From contig NZ_CP012623.1 in assembly GCF_001280305.1 (NCBI RefSeq), positions 2,728,001 to 2,792,000 of the forward strand: 64,000 nt of DNA. Reading direction: 5' to 3'. Source of the stretch: Hymenobacter sp. DG25A (GTDB lineage Bacteria; Bacteroidota; Bacteroidia; Cytophagales; Hymenobacteraceae). Made by a program: the position numbers and the translations under genes. Shown here piece after piece: positions 24,839-34,091 of the stretch. Each line of letters starts with the position of its first letter. Within the stretch, counting starts at the first letter, position 1. The notes beneath the pieces are model-generated. The model searched no databases, was not told the origin of the DNA, and saw only the letters and a list, made by a program, of their open reading frames with translations.

Positions 24839-27169
24839 TTACTTCTCCACCACAGCTACTTTGCTGATGCAGCCATTCTGGCCGTCGGCATCGGAGCTGA
24901 GCACCAGATAGACGCCCGACTGTACCCGGCGGCCATTGTAGTCCTGCAGGTTCCAGACCACGGTGCCGCCGCTGGCGCGCGTTTGGTACACCAGCTGCCC
25001 GGCCACATCCGTAATCTTAACCACGGCATTGTTGGCCAGCCCGGAAATACCCACCTGGCCCGTGAAATTACGGCGTACCGGGTTGGGAAATACCCTGGCG
25101 CAGCTGGGGGCGCCCTCCGTTACGGTAGCCGAGCCCCGGAAGCTTACCAGCCCGGCTTCGGTAGCTACAAATACTTCCCCGGTTTTATCATTCACGGCCA
25201 CATCCACAATACGGTTAGAGGGCAGCGGGCTGTTGGCGGTGGTGAAGTGCTGCAGGGCCTCGTCGCCGTCAGCATTGAACAGCCAGAGGCCGTTATCGGT
25301 ACCAAACCATTTGCGGTTGCCGCCATCTACGGCAATGGTTTTTACCACTTCCGTGAAGAGCAAATCATAACCGCTGCCATCTCCACGGCGCACAAGGGGT
25401 TTCCGGAGCCCCGGGCTGCCGGGCAGAAACACCTGGCTGGGGTCGTTGTACACGACCACGCCCGAAATGGTGGCTACCCAAATATCACCGGCCCGGTCTT
25501 TCACCACATCATACAGCTCCAAGGCGGGCAGGCCGCCATCTTCCTTGGTAAAGAGTCGGCGGGCCTGGGTTTTCCGATCATACACCACCAGCCCCCGGCC
25601 ATTCTTGCGGGCCTCGGTCAGCCAGGCATAGCCGTTGTCATCAATGGCAATACGGTCCAGGTTTTCGGCGCCGGAAAAATACGGTATCGTCGTCCACTGC
25701 TGGGTGGCGGGCTGGTACAGGAACAGCCCCGAAGTGTTGGGGGCTTCGTGCCGGTTCACTACCCACACGTTGCCATCGGCATCCAGCGCCACATCAGTTA
25801 TGCGGGTATAGTTGGGGTCGGCAATAACGCTGAGCAAGGGGTTAGGCTGATTGCTGACCGGGTTAAACAGCCGGAACCTGCCCGGCCCCTTCCATTCCAG
25901 CAGCCCGTTGCCGTAGCTGCCGATATATAAGGTGCCATCGGGGGTGCGCACGCCGCGCGTCAGGTCTTTGGGGCGGGGGTACTGGGCCAGATCAGGCAGG
26001 GTTTGGGGCGTGGTGCTTTGCCAGCGGCCATCTGCATACTCGTAAAACCCATCGTAGATTTCGGCCTGCAGATACCGGTCGCCGTATCCGCCCGAAAATA
26101 CGGTGACGCGCCCGTTGGGCTCCGTCAGAATACTGAATGCCCGCACGGAGGCCGGAGCGTTGGTGACATAGCTGTTCACCTGCTGACCATCGGGCGTCAC
26201 AGCTAGCAGACCATTGCCGTTATCGGCTATGTACAGCACTCCGTCGCGGGCCCGGCTTATGGCCTGCGGGTTCTGGATCAGGGCATGCGTATACGAACGC
26301 GCCTGGCCATTGCGGTCCAGCAATGCCACCCCCACATTGCTGACGACCAGCAGCCCCGCGGCGGAAGGCGTCAACTGCCGGTACTCATGGCCGGCCAGCG
26401 GCCCCAGCGGCACCCACTCCTTGCCGGTGAAGCGGTGTAGGCCGATGTTGTTTACGCCCGCGTACACCTGCTCATCCTGGGTGGCTAGGGTGCGGTATGG
26501 CTCGCCGGGGCGGGCAGAGCCGCCGGCATCGGTGCGCCAGCTATGGTAGTCTACCAGGTTATCGGTCAGGCGGCCGCGCAGCAAACCGTGGGAGGTGGCA
26601 GCGTACAGTGAATCGTGCAGCACGGTGGTGGCAAACACGCGCACTGCCTCGCCGCCCGGGCCAATATTGGTGTAGGTATCGCGCACTTCCAGCCGGTTCA
26701 TATCCACCACTACCAGCCCAAAGCTGCCGGACAGGTACGCCCGCCGGGCATTGAAATAGACGCTGTTGATGACTTTTTCGCCGGGCAGCTGCTTGCGCAG
26801 AATGTCGGTGAGGTTGTGGATGGAACCATCGGGCCGCAGCAAATCCAGGTTGCCGTTGCGGTACACCACCAGCACCGACTGCGTCAGGGAATCATAGGCT
26901 ACCGTGCGCACGCCTACCTCATGCAGGCCGTCGCGGCGGGAAAGCAGCCGGATGCTTTTCAGCTCCTTATCAAACAGCAGGAAGGCGTCATCGGTGGCCA
27001 CATACACGCGGTTGCCGGCATCGGCCACCGCATTAGCCCGGTTGGTCGGCAGGTGCAGTTGCCAGTCGCCGAATCCTACTGCACTCTGCCCCAGCGCTCC
27101 GCCGGCGGCCAGCAGACTGGCTACCAGTCCGGCAAAAACCCAACGCAGGCAGTGTACAAAGTGCAGCAT
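24839..27169 (-). CDS. porZ: Type IX secretion system protein PorZ
   Basis: Secreted surface protein of 776 aa. Signal peptide about 1-27 (ending ALGQ), then two beta-propeller halves (opening FGDWQLHLPTNRANAVADAG; repeats of the AIDDNGYAWLTE and DIWVATISGVVVYND type), and a C-terminal type A sorting domain (ARVFPNPVRRNFTGQVG to the end). This order matches PorZ, which works with PorU, PorV and PorQ in attaching lipopolysaccharide to T9SS cargo at the outer membrane. The ATG at 27169 is preferred to the TTG at 27184. The upstream tdk gene is 52 bases away. Generic propeller proteins with sorting domains are an alternative, but the N-terminus fits PorZ. Confidence 0.85.
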   Translation of the reverse strand: MLHFVHCLRWVFAGLVASLLAAGGALGQSAVGFGDWQLHLPTNRANAVADAGNRVYVATDDAFLLFDKELKSIRLLSRRDGLHEVGVRTVAYDSLTQSVLVVYRNGNLDLLRPDGSIHNLTDILRKQLPGEKVINSVYFNARRAYLSGSFGLVVVDMNRLEVRDTYTNIGPGGEAVRVFATTVLHDSLYAATSHGLLRGRLTDNLVDYHSWRTDAGGSARPGEPYRTLATQDEQVYAGVNNIGLHRFTGKEWVPLGPLAGHEYRQLTPSAAGLLVVSNVGVALLDRNGQARSYTHALIQNPQAISRARDGVLYIADNGNGLLAVTPDGQQVNSYVTNAPASVRAFSILTEPNGRVTVFSGGYGDRYLQAEIYDGFYEYADGRWQSTTPQTLPDLAQYPRPKDLTRGVRTPDGTLYIGSYGNGLLEWKGPGRFRLFNPVSNQPNPLLSVIADPNYTRITDVALDADGNVWVVNRHEAPNTSGLFLYQPATQQWTTIPYFSGAENLDRIAIDDNGYAWLTEARKNGRGLVVYDRKTQARRLFTKEDGGLPALELYDVVKDRAGDIWVATISGVVVYNDPSQVFLPGSPGLRKPLVRRGDGSGYDLLFTEVVKTIAVDGGNRKWFGTDNGLWLFNADGDEALQHFTTANSPLPSNRIVDVAVNDKTGEVFVATEAGLVSFRGSATVTEGAPSCARVFPNPVRRNFTGQVGISGLANNAVVKITDVAGQLVYQTRASGGTVVWNLQDYNGRRVQSGVYLVLSSDADGQNGCISKVAVVEK

Positions 27170-27221
27170 CAGCAAAGGCAGCAAGCGTGAGGAAAAAACC
27201 AGAAGAACGTAAAGCAGCCGG

Positions 27222-27854
27222 CTATTGGTGCTTGATGGTCGTGCCCGTAGCCTCGGCTTCTTCCGACTTATCCTTCAGGCCTTCCAGAAAGCAGTGGCGG
27301 CAGCGGGCTTCGTAGGAGTCGGTTTCGCCCAGCAGAATTTTATCTTCGGAGGCCGCAATGCGGAAGGAATAGCTGGCAATTTCGCCGCAGCGCACACACA
27401 CGGCGTGCACCTTGGTAACGTACTCGGCCACGGCCATGAGGGCGGGCATGGCGCCAAAGGGTTTGCCCATGTAATCCATATCCAGGCCCGCCACAATTAC
27501 GCGCTTGCCGTGGTTGGCCAGCTGAATGCAGACGTCTACCACGGAGGCATCAAAGAACTGGGCCTCATCAATCCCCACCACGTCGCAGCCGCTGGCCAGC
27601 AGCAGCATTTCCTCTGGCAGCTGCACCGGCGTAGAGCGGATGCTGTTGGCGTTGTGCGATACCACATCCAGCTCATGATAGCGGGTATCGAGGGCGGGTT
27701 TAAAGATTTCGACGTGCTGCCGCGCAATGCGGGCGCGGTTCAGGCGCCGGATCAGCTCCTCCGTTTTGCCCGAAAACATAGAGCCGCACACAACTTCAAT
27801 CCAGCCCCGGCGGGGCGTTTCACGGGCATTGCCGACACGGGGTTCAATAAACAC
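27222..27854 (-). CDS. tdk: Thymidine kinase
   Basis: Type II thymidine kinase of 210 aa that phosphorylates thymidine to dTMP in nucleotide salvage. Walker A is GSMFSGKT (24-31), the catalytic Glu97 lies in DEAQF, and the zinc site is formed by Cys153/156 and Cys185/188. The start codon is GTG (27854); the residues from there to the P-loop ([10 protein letters not shown]...GWIEVVC) match the family start. Probably co-transcribed with porZ and recO downstream. Confidence 0.95.
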   Translation of the reverse strand: MFIEPRVGNARETPRRGWIEVVCGSMFSGKTEELIRRLNRARIARQHVEIFKPALDTRYHELDVVSHNANSIRSTPVQLPEEMLLLASGCDVVGIDEAQFFDASVVDVCIQLANHGKRVIVAGLDMDYMGKPFGAMPALMAVAEYVTKVHAVCVRCGEIASYSFRIAASEDKILLGETDSYEARCRHCFLEGLKDKSEEAEATGTTIKHQ

Positions 27855-28015
27855 AGAGTATTCAGTTTTCGGTGGGCGGTTGTCAGTGGCCTGACAGCTC
27901 TCGGAACTCTAAAGTACGGCTTTCAGCGGCTAAGCTCAAACGGAAAATACCCCGGCCTCCGCTTACGGTCAGAGTAACAGGACGTAAGATGCAAAGTGAA
28001 TTGTAGCGCGCAGAG

Positions 28016-28119
28016 TAGCGCGAAGCTGGAGCTTTGCGTACGAGCAACGCGAGTTCCTACGCGTTGAGCAGATGCCTGCTACTCGCTTCGCTCATACGCG
28101 AAGCCGGAGCTTCGCGCTA
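28016..28119. repeat. Nested palindromic repeat (REP-like)
   Basis: Inverted repeat with arms of about 39 bases (28016-28054 and 28081-28119) that pair at 32 positions. Each arm contains its own smaller palindrome of the form GCGAAGCT-NN-AGCTTYGC. It occupies the gap between tdk and the ferredoxin gene (27855-28127), where no gene is visible. This is the form of dispersed extragenic palindromes; no other copy is present in the window. Confidence 0.6.
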
Positions 28120-28127
28120 CTTCTTCG

Positions 28128-28451
28128 CTACTTAGTATACTGCTGGTGGGGCAGTTGGGTAGCCAGGGGCACGCGGCCCGTTACGTGGCCGGCGGGCAGG
28201 CGTGCCTGGCAGGTGAGGCGCTCGGTGGCAAGCAGGCGGCCGGCAGCCCGGTAACGCAACTCCGCATCGGTTGGCGGCGTTAGGAGGTCAGCCCCTTCCT
28301 GCACCATAATGCGGCAGGTAGTACAGCGCCCTTTCGCCCCACAAGCATGCATCCAATCGTGGCCGGCGGCCTGCAAGGCTGCCAGTAATGTAGCGCCGGC
28401 TGGCACCTCCAGCGTGGCGCCGGGCATATTTTGCACCGTCAGTGTGGGCAT
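28128..28451 (-). CDS. 2Fe-2S plant-type ferredoxin
   Basis: Small electron-transfer protein of 107 aa. Cluster ligands are Cys37, Cys43, Cys46 and Cys81, in the C-x5-C-x2-C...C spacing of adrenodoxin/plant-type ferredoxins (ACGAKGRCTTCR, then LTCQ). The redox partner is unknown. The next gene upstream diverges, so this is a single-gene unit. A second ferredoxin in the window (47296) belongs to a different context. Confidence 0.9.
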   Translation of the reverse strand: MPTLTVQNMPGATLEVPAGATLLAALQAAGHDWMHACGAKGRCTTCRIMVQEGADLLTPPTDAELRYRAAGRLLATERLTCQARLPAGHVTGRVPLATQLPHQQYTK

Positions 28452-28486
28452 CTTTCTCTAACTTTCCCGCCTGAACAAGGCTTGCG

Positions 28487-29647
28487 ATGAAGGACAAATA
28501 TAGCCAACCCAAACTCGAAGAGTACGGCCGCCGCCTGGCCGCCCTGCTCTGTGAACGATATTTTGGTCCCCAGCCGGGGGCCCTGCTGGATGGGCCGGCC
28601 GTGCTGCGTTTTACGCCGGTGCGGCAGGTAAACCTCTTTGTGGTGCAGCAGCTGCTGGCCAAATGGACGGAGGAAATGGCCAATCTGCGCAGCCCCTACT
28701 TCGATTTTGAAGATGCGGAGGTGCGGCAGGCGCTTACCCAGTTTATGAACGTGCTTTCCCGCCGCATCCGGCTGGGCCGGGAGGTATTTGAGCCTCTGTT
28801 AGCCCGGGCCGTGACGGATACCCTGCGCATAGCCGCTGACCCGGTGGTGGGCTTTGATGAAAAGCTGCTGCATGGCCGCACGGCCGCTACCCGGGAGCAA
28901 CTTCTGGAAGGTGTGCGCTACATGGAGGTAGAAAAGCCCCTTTTTCAGGGTTTTCTGGAGAGTCTGCCCGCTACTACTGCCCTGCCGCGGGAAGAGCTGC
29001 TCAAGCAGTTCCGCCAGTATCAGGAGGCCAACTACCAGACCCTGCACCCGCTGGAAACCGTGGTAAATGAGCTAAGTGCCTTGCTGCCTTTGTCGGAAAT
29101 AGACTTGCGGGAAGAAGAAGCCACTATGCCTACCCCGGCGGCACCGGTAGCCGCTACCCCACCCGTAGCGCCCCAGCCCACGCCGGTGCCCCCGGTTGCG
29201 CCGGCGCCGGCTCCCCAGGTTGCAGCGTCAGAGCCCCCGGCAGTTCCCAAGCCGGAACCAGAGCGCCCTGAGGTGGCGGCGGAAACCCTGGCTCCAGCCG
29301 CCGCCGAAAAGCCGCTCTATGAAAAGCTGAAAACGGAGCGTACCTCGCCACCTTTGTCTGAAACGCTGCGCACGGAGCGTACGGCGGCTACCCTGGCGGA
29401 GAAAGCGCCCAAAGTAGAGTCTTTGCGGGAGGCTATTTCCATCAACCAGCGTTTTGGCTTCATCAATGAGTTGTTCAATGGCGAGAACATGGAATACCAT
29501 GCCGCCATTCAGAAGCTGGATGCCATGCCCGACGCGGCCACTGCCCGCCGCTTCGTGCAGGAAGACCTGGCCCAGCAATACGGCTGGGTGCGCAAGGAAG
29601 AGCACGTAAACAAGCTTCTGCGGCTGATAGACCGGAAGTTTGAATAG
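28487..29647 (+). CDS. Conserved-looking protein of unknown function with Pro/Ala-rich linker
   Basis: Cytoplasmic protein of 386 aa without signal peptide or membrane segment. Three parts can be seen: a helical N-terminal domain (1-195: KLEEYGRRLAALLCERYFG, FVVQQLLAKWTEEM, FMNVLSRRIRLGREVF); a disordered Pro/Ala/Glu linker (about 205-270) with many PVAP-type repeats; and a helical C-terminal domain (310-386: ISINQRFGFINELFNGENMEYH, QEDLAQQYGW). The linker contains a near repeat, KLKTERTSPPLSETL / TLRTERTAATLAEK. No function is assigned. The membrane protein gene follows after 13 bases and is probably in the same operon. Confidence 0.8.
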   Translation: MKDKYSQPKLEEYGRRLAALLCERYFGPQPGALLDGPAVLRFTPVRQVNLFVVQQLLAKWTEEMANLRSPYFDFEDAEVRQALTQFMNVLSRRIRLGREVFEPLLARAVTDTLRIAADPVVGFDEKLLHGRTAATREQLLEGVRYMEVEKPLFQGFLESLPATTALPREELLKQFRQYQEANYQTLHPLETVVNELSALLPLSEIDLREEEATMPTPAAPVAATPPVAPQPTPVPPVAPAPAPQVAASEPPAVPKPEPERPEVAAETLAPAAAEKPLYEKLKTERTSPPLSETLRTERTAATLAEKAPKVESLREAISINQRFGFINELFNGENMEYHAAIQKLDAMPDAATARRFVQEDLAQQYGWVRKEEHVNKLLRLIDRKFE

Positions 29648-29660
29648 GCACGCCGGCCCG

Positions 29661-30695
29661 ATGGAAACGTCGGCGCTGGGCTGGCCCTACCTGCTGCGGC
29701 GTCATTGGCAGCGGCTGTTGCTGGTGTATGGGCTGGCCGTGGGCGTGCTGGCCGGCCCCGCTTACACCATGTACGTGCACTACGATTTCTCGCACTCCCC
29801 TGACACGCGCAGCTACCTGAGCGTGGCCCGGGGCGAGTTTCGGGGCGTAAGCATCACGCGCCGCTACCGGGTGCTGGTGCCCGCCGTGGCGGCGGCCATG
29901 GCCTGGCCTCTGGAGCGCGTGTATGCCCGCGTGTGGCCGCAGCGGGCCGCCTCGGAGTGGCCCTTGCGACTGGCTTTTTACGTGGTGAATACTCTGGTGC
30001 TGGCTGCCGCGGGCCTCTTCTGGTACCGCAGCAGCCGCTGCTATGGCGTTACCCGGGAATCCGCCGCGCTGGCCGCGGCGCTGGTGCTGAGCAGCCGCTG
30101 GGCCGTGTACACTGCCGGCCTGCCCATGGTGGATAGCCTGTATCTGCTGGTATTCGCGCTGGGGTTCTACGCGGCCGTGAGCCACTCGCGGGCGGCACTG
30201 GTGGCCTGTATACTGCTGGGGCCGCTGGCCAAGGAATCGTTCGTGTTTCTGGTGCCTTGGTTGCTGGTGTTTGGGCGCGGCGCTGGCCGTTGGCCGGTGC
30301 AGCTAGCCTGGCTGGCGGTAGCCGGTGCGCTTACCCTGGCGGTACGGCACTGGATTGACGCTGGCGCCGGCACCCCCGCCAGCGCCAGCGTGCACAATGC
30401 TTTAAGCCACTTTGAAAACGTGGCTTATTCGCTGGGTCGGCTGTTTTCGGTGAAGGGAGTAGGCGAAATGTTCAGCGTGTTTGGGTTTGCCACGCTGGCT
30501 TTGCTGCTGGTGCCGGCCCGGGAATGGGCCCGGCCGCTGGGTTGGGCCGGCGCGATGCTGGGCGCGGTAGTGGCGGTACACATGATGCTTTCCGGCGAGC
30601 TGGCCCGGATGGCCTACCTGATGGCGCCAGCCTTCACGGTTGCCCTGGCGCTGGTGCTTACCAGGGTGCAGCGGGCCGCACAAACGCGCCTCTGA
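29661..30695 (+). CDS. Multi-pass membrane protein, possibly GT-C glycosyltransferase-like
   Basis: Protein of 344 aa with about nine hydrophobic segments. An acidic loop after the first helix (HYDFSHSPDTRSYLSVARGEF) resembles the first periplasmic loop of GT-C enzymes, where an acidic residue is catalytic, and MVDSLYLLVFALGFY near the middle is typical of this class. The start ATG at 29661 follows the preceding stop by 13 bases. The assignment to a lipid-linked sugar transferase is tentative; it could be another membrane family. The gene converges with rodA. Confidence 0.6.
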   Translation: METSALGWPYLLRRHWQRLLLVYGLAVGVLAGPAYTMYVHYDFSHSPDTRSYLSVARGEFRGVSITRRYRVLVPAVAAAMAWPLERVYARVWPQRAASEWPLRLAFYVVNTLVLAAAGLFWYRSSRCYGVTRESAALAAALVLSSRWAVYTAGLPMVDSLYLLVFALGFYAAVSHSRAALVACILLGPLAKESFVFLVPWLLVFGRGAGRWPVQLAWLAVAGALTLAVRHWIDAGAGTPASASVHNALSHFENVAYSLGRLFSVKGVGEMFSVFGFATLALLLVPAREWARPLGWAGAMLGAVVAVHMMLSGELARMAYLMAPAFTVALALVLTRVQRAAQTRL

Positions 30696-30724
30696 TCCTG
30701 ATTCGCCGGGCAGCCTGTGCCCTA

Positions 30725-31996
30725 CTACCGGTTCAGATCCTGCTTGCGGTAGGCATCAATAGCCAGCAGAATAAACAGCAGTATAGTAAACGACCACAAC
30801 GATGAGCCGCCGTAGCTGAAAAACGGCAGCGGAATGCCCACCACCGGCGCCAGGCCAATGGTCATGCCAATGTTGATACTGAAGTGGAAGAAGATAATAC
30901 TGGCCACGCAGTACCCATACGTACGCCCAAATACCGATTTCTGCCGCTCGGCCACGTACAGAATGCGCGACAGCAGCGCCACGAAGAGAATGACTACGGT
31001 AATGGTGCCCAGCCAGCCCCACTCCTCCCCTACGGTGCAGAAAATGAAGTCGGTGCTTTGCTCCGGCACGAAGTCGAACTTGGTTTGGGTGCCTTGCAGG
31101 AAGCCTTTGCCGGTGAAGCCGCCGGAGCCAATGGCAATTTTGGACTGCGTCACGTTCCAGCCCACGCCCAAGGGGTCGGCGGAGGGGTTCAGCAGCACCT
31201 CAATGCGCTTGCGCTGGTAGTCGTGCAGCACGCTGTTGAAGAAGTAGTTCACCCCAAACACCATCCCAATTACAATGGCCCACACGCTGAGCGCTACCGG
31301 CAGATGGTGCCGGAAAATGCGCGTGTTAAACACGAACACCAGCACCAGAATCAGGGTAAAAGCCCCCAGCAGCCATAGGGTGGGCACCAGCAGCGCCAGT
31401 ATCAGAATGATGCCGGCCGAGGCCAGGATAATCAGAATCAGAGGCGACATGCCCTCGCGGAAATAGGCCAGCAGTAGGGCGCCGTACACCAGCGCCTGGC
31501 CGGTTTCATTAGATGCAATGATGAGCACCACGGGCAGCAGCGTCATACCGGCCAAGATCAGCTGGTCGCGCCAGTTCTGGTGGCGCAGGTTGATGCTGGC
31601 CATATAGCGCGAAACGGCCAGGGCCGTGGTAAACTTGGCAAATTCCGCGGGCTGCAGGCGCACCGGCCCCAGCTCTAGCCAGGAGCGCGACCCGGCAATG
31701 GGCCGGGCAATGAACAGCGTGAGCAGCAGCAGCAGAATCATGCCCCCATAGAGCACGTAGGCCAGCGTGTCGTAGGCTTTGTAGTCGATGACCAGCAGGA
31801 TAACAATCAGCACCACGGCAGTACCAATCCAGACCAGCTGCTTGCCGTAGTTGAAGTCGAAATTGAAGAGGCCACTGGGCGCGTCGGGCGAGTAGCTGGC
31901 CGCGTACACGTTCAGCCAGCCTAGCAGCACCATGAAGGCATACAGCCCCACGGTAACCCAATCTATACTGCGAGAATAGCGCGCCGGTGCGGGCAT
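30725..31996 (-). CDS. rodA: Peptidoglycan polymerase RodA
   Basis: SEDS-family membrane glycosyltransferase of 423 aa and about ten membrane segments. It polymerises lipid II into glycan strands during cell elongation together with the transpeptidase encoded upstream. Family landmarks are visible: SRSWLELGPVRLQPAEFAK in the middle, QSKIAIGSGGFTGKGFLQGTQT, and VGIPLPFFSYGGSS near the C-terminus. The ATG at 31996 leaves 47 bases after mrdA; a longer frame to 32095 overlaps mrdA and adds residues unlike the family. Confidence 0.94.
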   Translation of the reverse strand: MPAPARYSRSIDWVTVGLYAFMVLLGWLNVYAASYSPDAPSGLFNFDFNYGKQLVWIGTAVVLIVILLVIDYKAYDTLAYVLYGGMILLLLLTLFIARPIAGSRSWLELGPVRLQPAEFAKFTTALAVSRYMASINLRHQNWRDQLILAGMTLLPVVLIIASNETGQALVYGALLLAYFREGMSPLILIILASAGIILILALLVPTLWLLGAFTLILVLVFVFNTRIFRHHLPVALSVWAIVIGMVFGVNYFFNSVLHDYQRKRIEVLLNPSADPLGVGWNVTQSKIAIGSGGFTGKGFLQGTQTKFDFVPEQSTDFIFCTVGEEWGWLGTITVVILFVALLSRILYVAERQKSVFGRTYGYCVASIIFFHFSINIGMTIGLAPVVGIPLPFFSYGGSSLWSFTILLFILLAIDAYRKQDLNR

Positions 31997-32043
31997 AACA
32001 ATGGAAAGCTGAAGAGAAAAGAAGCCGTTGCCGGCCGGAATCG

Positions 32044-33885
32044 TTAGTGTTTCTTTTTGCTGATGAATTTGCCGTTCATCACCCAGTATTCCCACGGCTT
32101 ACGCCCCGGAGACACGCTGCCGCGCAGGTATTTTTCCATCATGAGCGAAGCCAGCGGCGCGGCCGAAACCCCGCCAAAGCCGGCGTTTTCGATAAACACG
32201 GCAATAGCAATCTTGGGGTCTTCGGCCGGGGCAAACGCTGCAAACGTGGCGTGGTCTTCGCCGTGGGGGTTTTGCACGGTACCCGTTTTACCGGCCACGG
32301 AAATCCCCAGGCTGGCCAGGCTGGCAAAGCTGCCGGTAGCGCCCCGGCCCCCATCCACCACGGCCTGCATGCCGGGAATGAGCGCCTCAAAATACTGGGG
32401 GTCTACGGTGGTCACGTGCTTTACCTGATACTCTGGCCGCGGACCGCCTTTCCCAATTCTCCGCACAAAGTGCGGCGGGTAATAATAGCCCCGGTTGGCA
32501 ATGGTGGCCAGAATATTGGCCATTTGCAGGCCCGTAATTCCAATTTCGCCCTGCCCAATGGCCAGGGAGTACACGGTGCGGAAGTTCCAGTGGTTTTTGC
32601 CGTAGCGCTTGTCGTAGAAATTGGGGGAAGGAATCAGGCCCATTCGCTCTCCCGGCAAATCCACGCCCAGGTGCTGGGCCAAGCCAAAGCTGACTACGTT
32701 CTGCCGCCAGTCGGCCAGGCCCAGGGCCGCATCCTGGTTTTTCTTGCTGGAGCGGCCGCGCATCACAGTAGCACGCATTACCTGGTAGAAGTAGGGGTTG
32801 CAGCTGTTTTTAATGGCAATGCTCAGGTTGCTGGGGTTCTCGTGGCGGTGGGTGCAGCGCACCAGCTTCCAGTTGCAGGGAAAGCCGGTAGAGGGCGTCA
32901 CCACCCCTTCCTGCAGGGCAATCAGCTCATTCACCAGCTTAAACACCGAGCCCGGCGGGTAGGTAGCCATCAGTGGGCGGTTGAACAGGGGCCGCTCGGG
33001 GTTATTTAGCAGGTCCATATAGCGGTTGCCCAAGCCCTTGCCCGTGAGTTGGGTAGGATTGTAGAACGGGGCCGAGACGAAGGCCAGAATCTCGCCGGTT
33101 TTGGGGTCGATGGCCACCACGGAGCCACGCTTGCCCTTCATCAGCTGCTCGCCGTAGCGCTGCAGCTCCAGGTCGATGCTGGTGTGCAGGTCCTGCCCGG
33201 CCACAGAAAGCGTATCAAACTCGCCGCCCCGGAAAGCGCCTTTCTCAATGCCGCGCACATTCACCATGCGGTACTGCACACCCCGGCGGCCCATCAGCTC
33301 GTTTTCGTAAAACGATTCCAGACCACTGATGCCCAGGTTGTCGCCGGCCTGGTACTTGGCGTATTTTGGCTTCTCCAGCATGGCCGGCGACACCGGCCCC
33401 ACGTAGCCCAGGGCATGGGCCATCAGGGTATCCTGGTAGGAGCGCGCCATGCGGGCTTTAATGCTGAAGCCGGGGAAATCCATCAGGTTATCCTGAATGG
33501 CGGCCAGCTCAGGCGTGCTCAGGTTCTGCACCAGCGGTGAGGCCTTCACGCGGGAGTAGATTTTGGCGGCCAGCAGCGCTTCCCGCAGCTCTTCTACGGG
33601 TAGCTGGAGGAGCTGGCAAAACCGGGCGGTATCCAGGGTTTTTACTTCGCGCGGCACCACCATCAGGTCGTACACCGGCGTGTTCTGCACCAGTATTTTG
33701 CCGTTGCGGTCGTAAATCAGGCCCCGATAGGGCGTTTGTACGATGCGCTGCAACGTATTCCGGTCGGCGGCCAGCTTGTAGCTGCCGTCCAGCACCTGAA
33801 TGTAGAAAAGGCGGGCGCCAAATATCGATGCTACGGCCAGGAAGATGGCCAGAACCACGTATTTGCGGCCTTCGAGATATTGCAA
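32044..33885 (-). CDS. mrdA: Penicillin-binding protein 2 (elongasome transpeptidase)
   Basis: Class B PBP of 613 aa with one N-terminal membrane anchor (about 8-30), a pedestal domain, and a transpeptidase domain with active-site Ser313 (SVFK, 313-316), SCN (361-363) and KTGT (533-536). It cross-links the strands made by RodA in cell elongation. The start codon is TTG (33885): the residues that follow (MQYLEGRKYVVL) match the family and no ATG lies in reach. A minus-strand TACCTTTG box 49 bases upstream suggests a promoter inside the mre block. Confidence 0.94.
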   Translation of the reverse strand: MQYLEGRKYVVLAIFLAVASIFGARLFYIQVLDGSYKLAADRNTLQRIVQTPYRGLIYDRNGKILVQNTPVYDLMVVPREVKTLDTARFCQLLQLPVEELREALLAAKIYSRVKASPLVQNLSTPELAAIQDNLMDFPGFSIKARMARSYQDTLMAHALGYVGPVSPAMLEKPKYAKYQAGDNLGISGLESFYENELMGRRGVQYRMVNVRGIEKGAFRGGEFDTLSVAGQDLHTSIDLELQRYGEQLMKGKRGSVVAIDPKTGEILAFVSAPFYNPTQLTGKGLGNRYMDLLNNPERPLFNRPLMATYPPGSVFKLVNELIALQEGVVTPSTGFPCNWKLVRCTHRHENPSNLSIAIKNSCNPYFYQVMRATVMRGRSSKKNQDAALGLADWRQNVVSFGLAQHLGVDLPGERMGLIPSPNFYDKRYGKNHWNFRTVYSLAIGQGEIGITGLQMANILATIANRGYYYPPHFVRRIGKGGPRPEYQVKHVTTVDPQYFEALIPGMQAVVDGGRGATGSFASLASLGISVAGKTGTVQNPHGEDHATFAAFAPAEDPKIAIAVFIENAGFGGVSAAPLASLMMEKYLRGSVSPGRKPWEYWVMNGKFISKKKH

Positions 33886-33933
33886 AACAGAGAAAACTAA
33901 CGGTACGCAGCAACGGCCTAATGGCCGGATTTA

Positions 33934-33967
33934 CAAAGGTAAGCGGTGGCCGCTTAGCAGGTAACAA
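33934..33967 (-). promoter_or_regulatory. Internal promoter for mrdA-rodA
   Basis: Minus-strand TACCTTTG (33934-33941), perfect TANNTTTG, with TTG (33965-33967) 23 bases further upstream, at the long end of normal spacing. It lies in the unusually large 206-base gap between mreD and mrdA. Confidence 0.5.
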
Positions 33968-34091
33968 TACTTAGCCGGCAAGCAGGCAGAATGGGGGCAT
34001 ACAACACAATCAACAGCAAATTTCCTCTGCATAACGGTCAGCACCCCCTCCTCAGTTCCCAGGAGCCAAACAGCCCACAAAGCCGGTAGGC

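Noticed and set aside
28016..28119. tRNA or other structured RNA gene in the palindromic region
   Set aside because: The fold is a simple nested palindrome with no cloverleaf, anticodon arm or CCA end.
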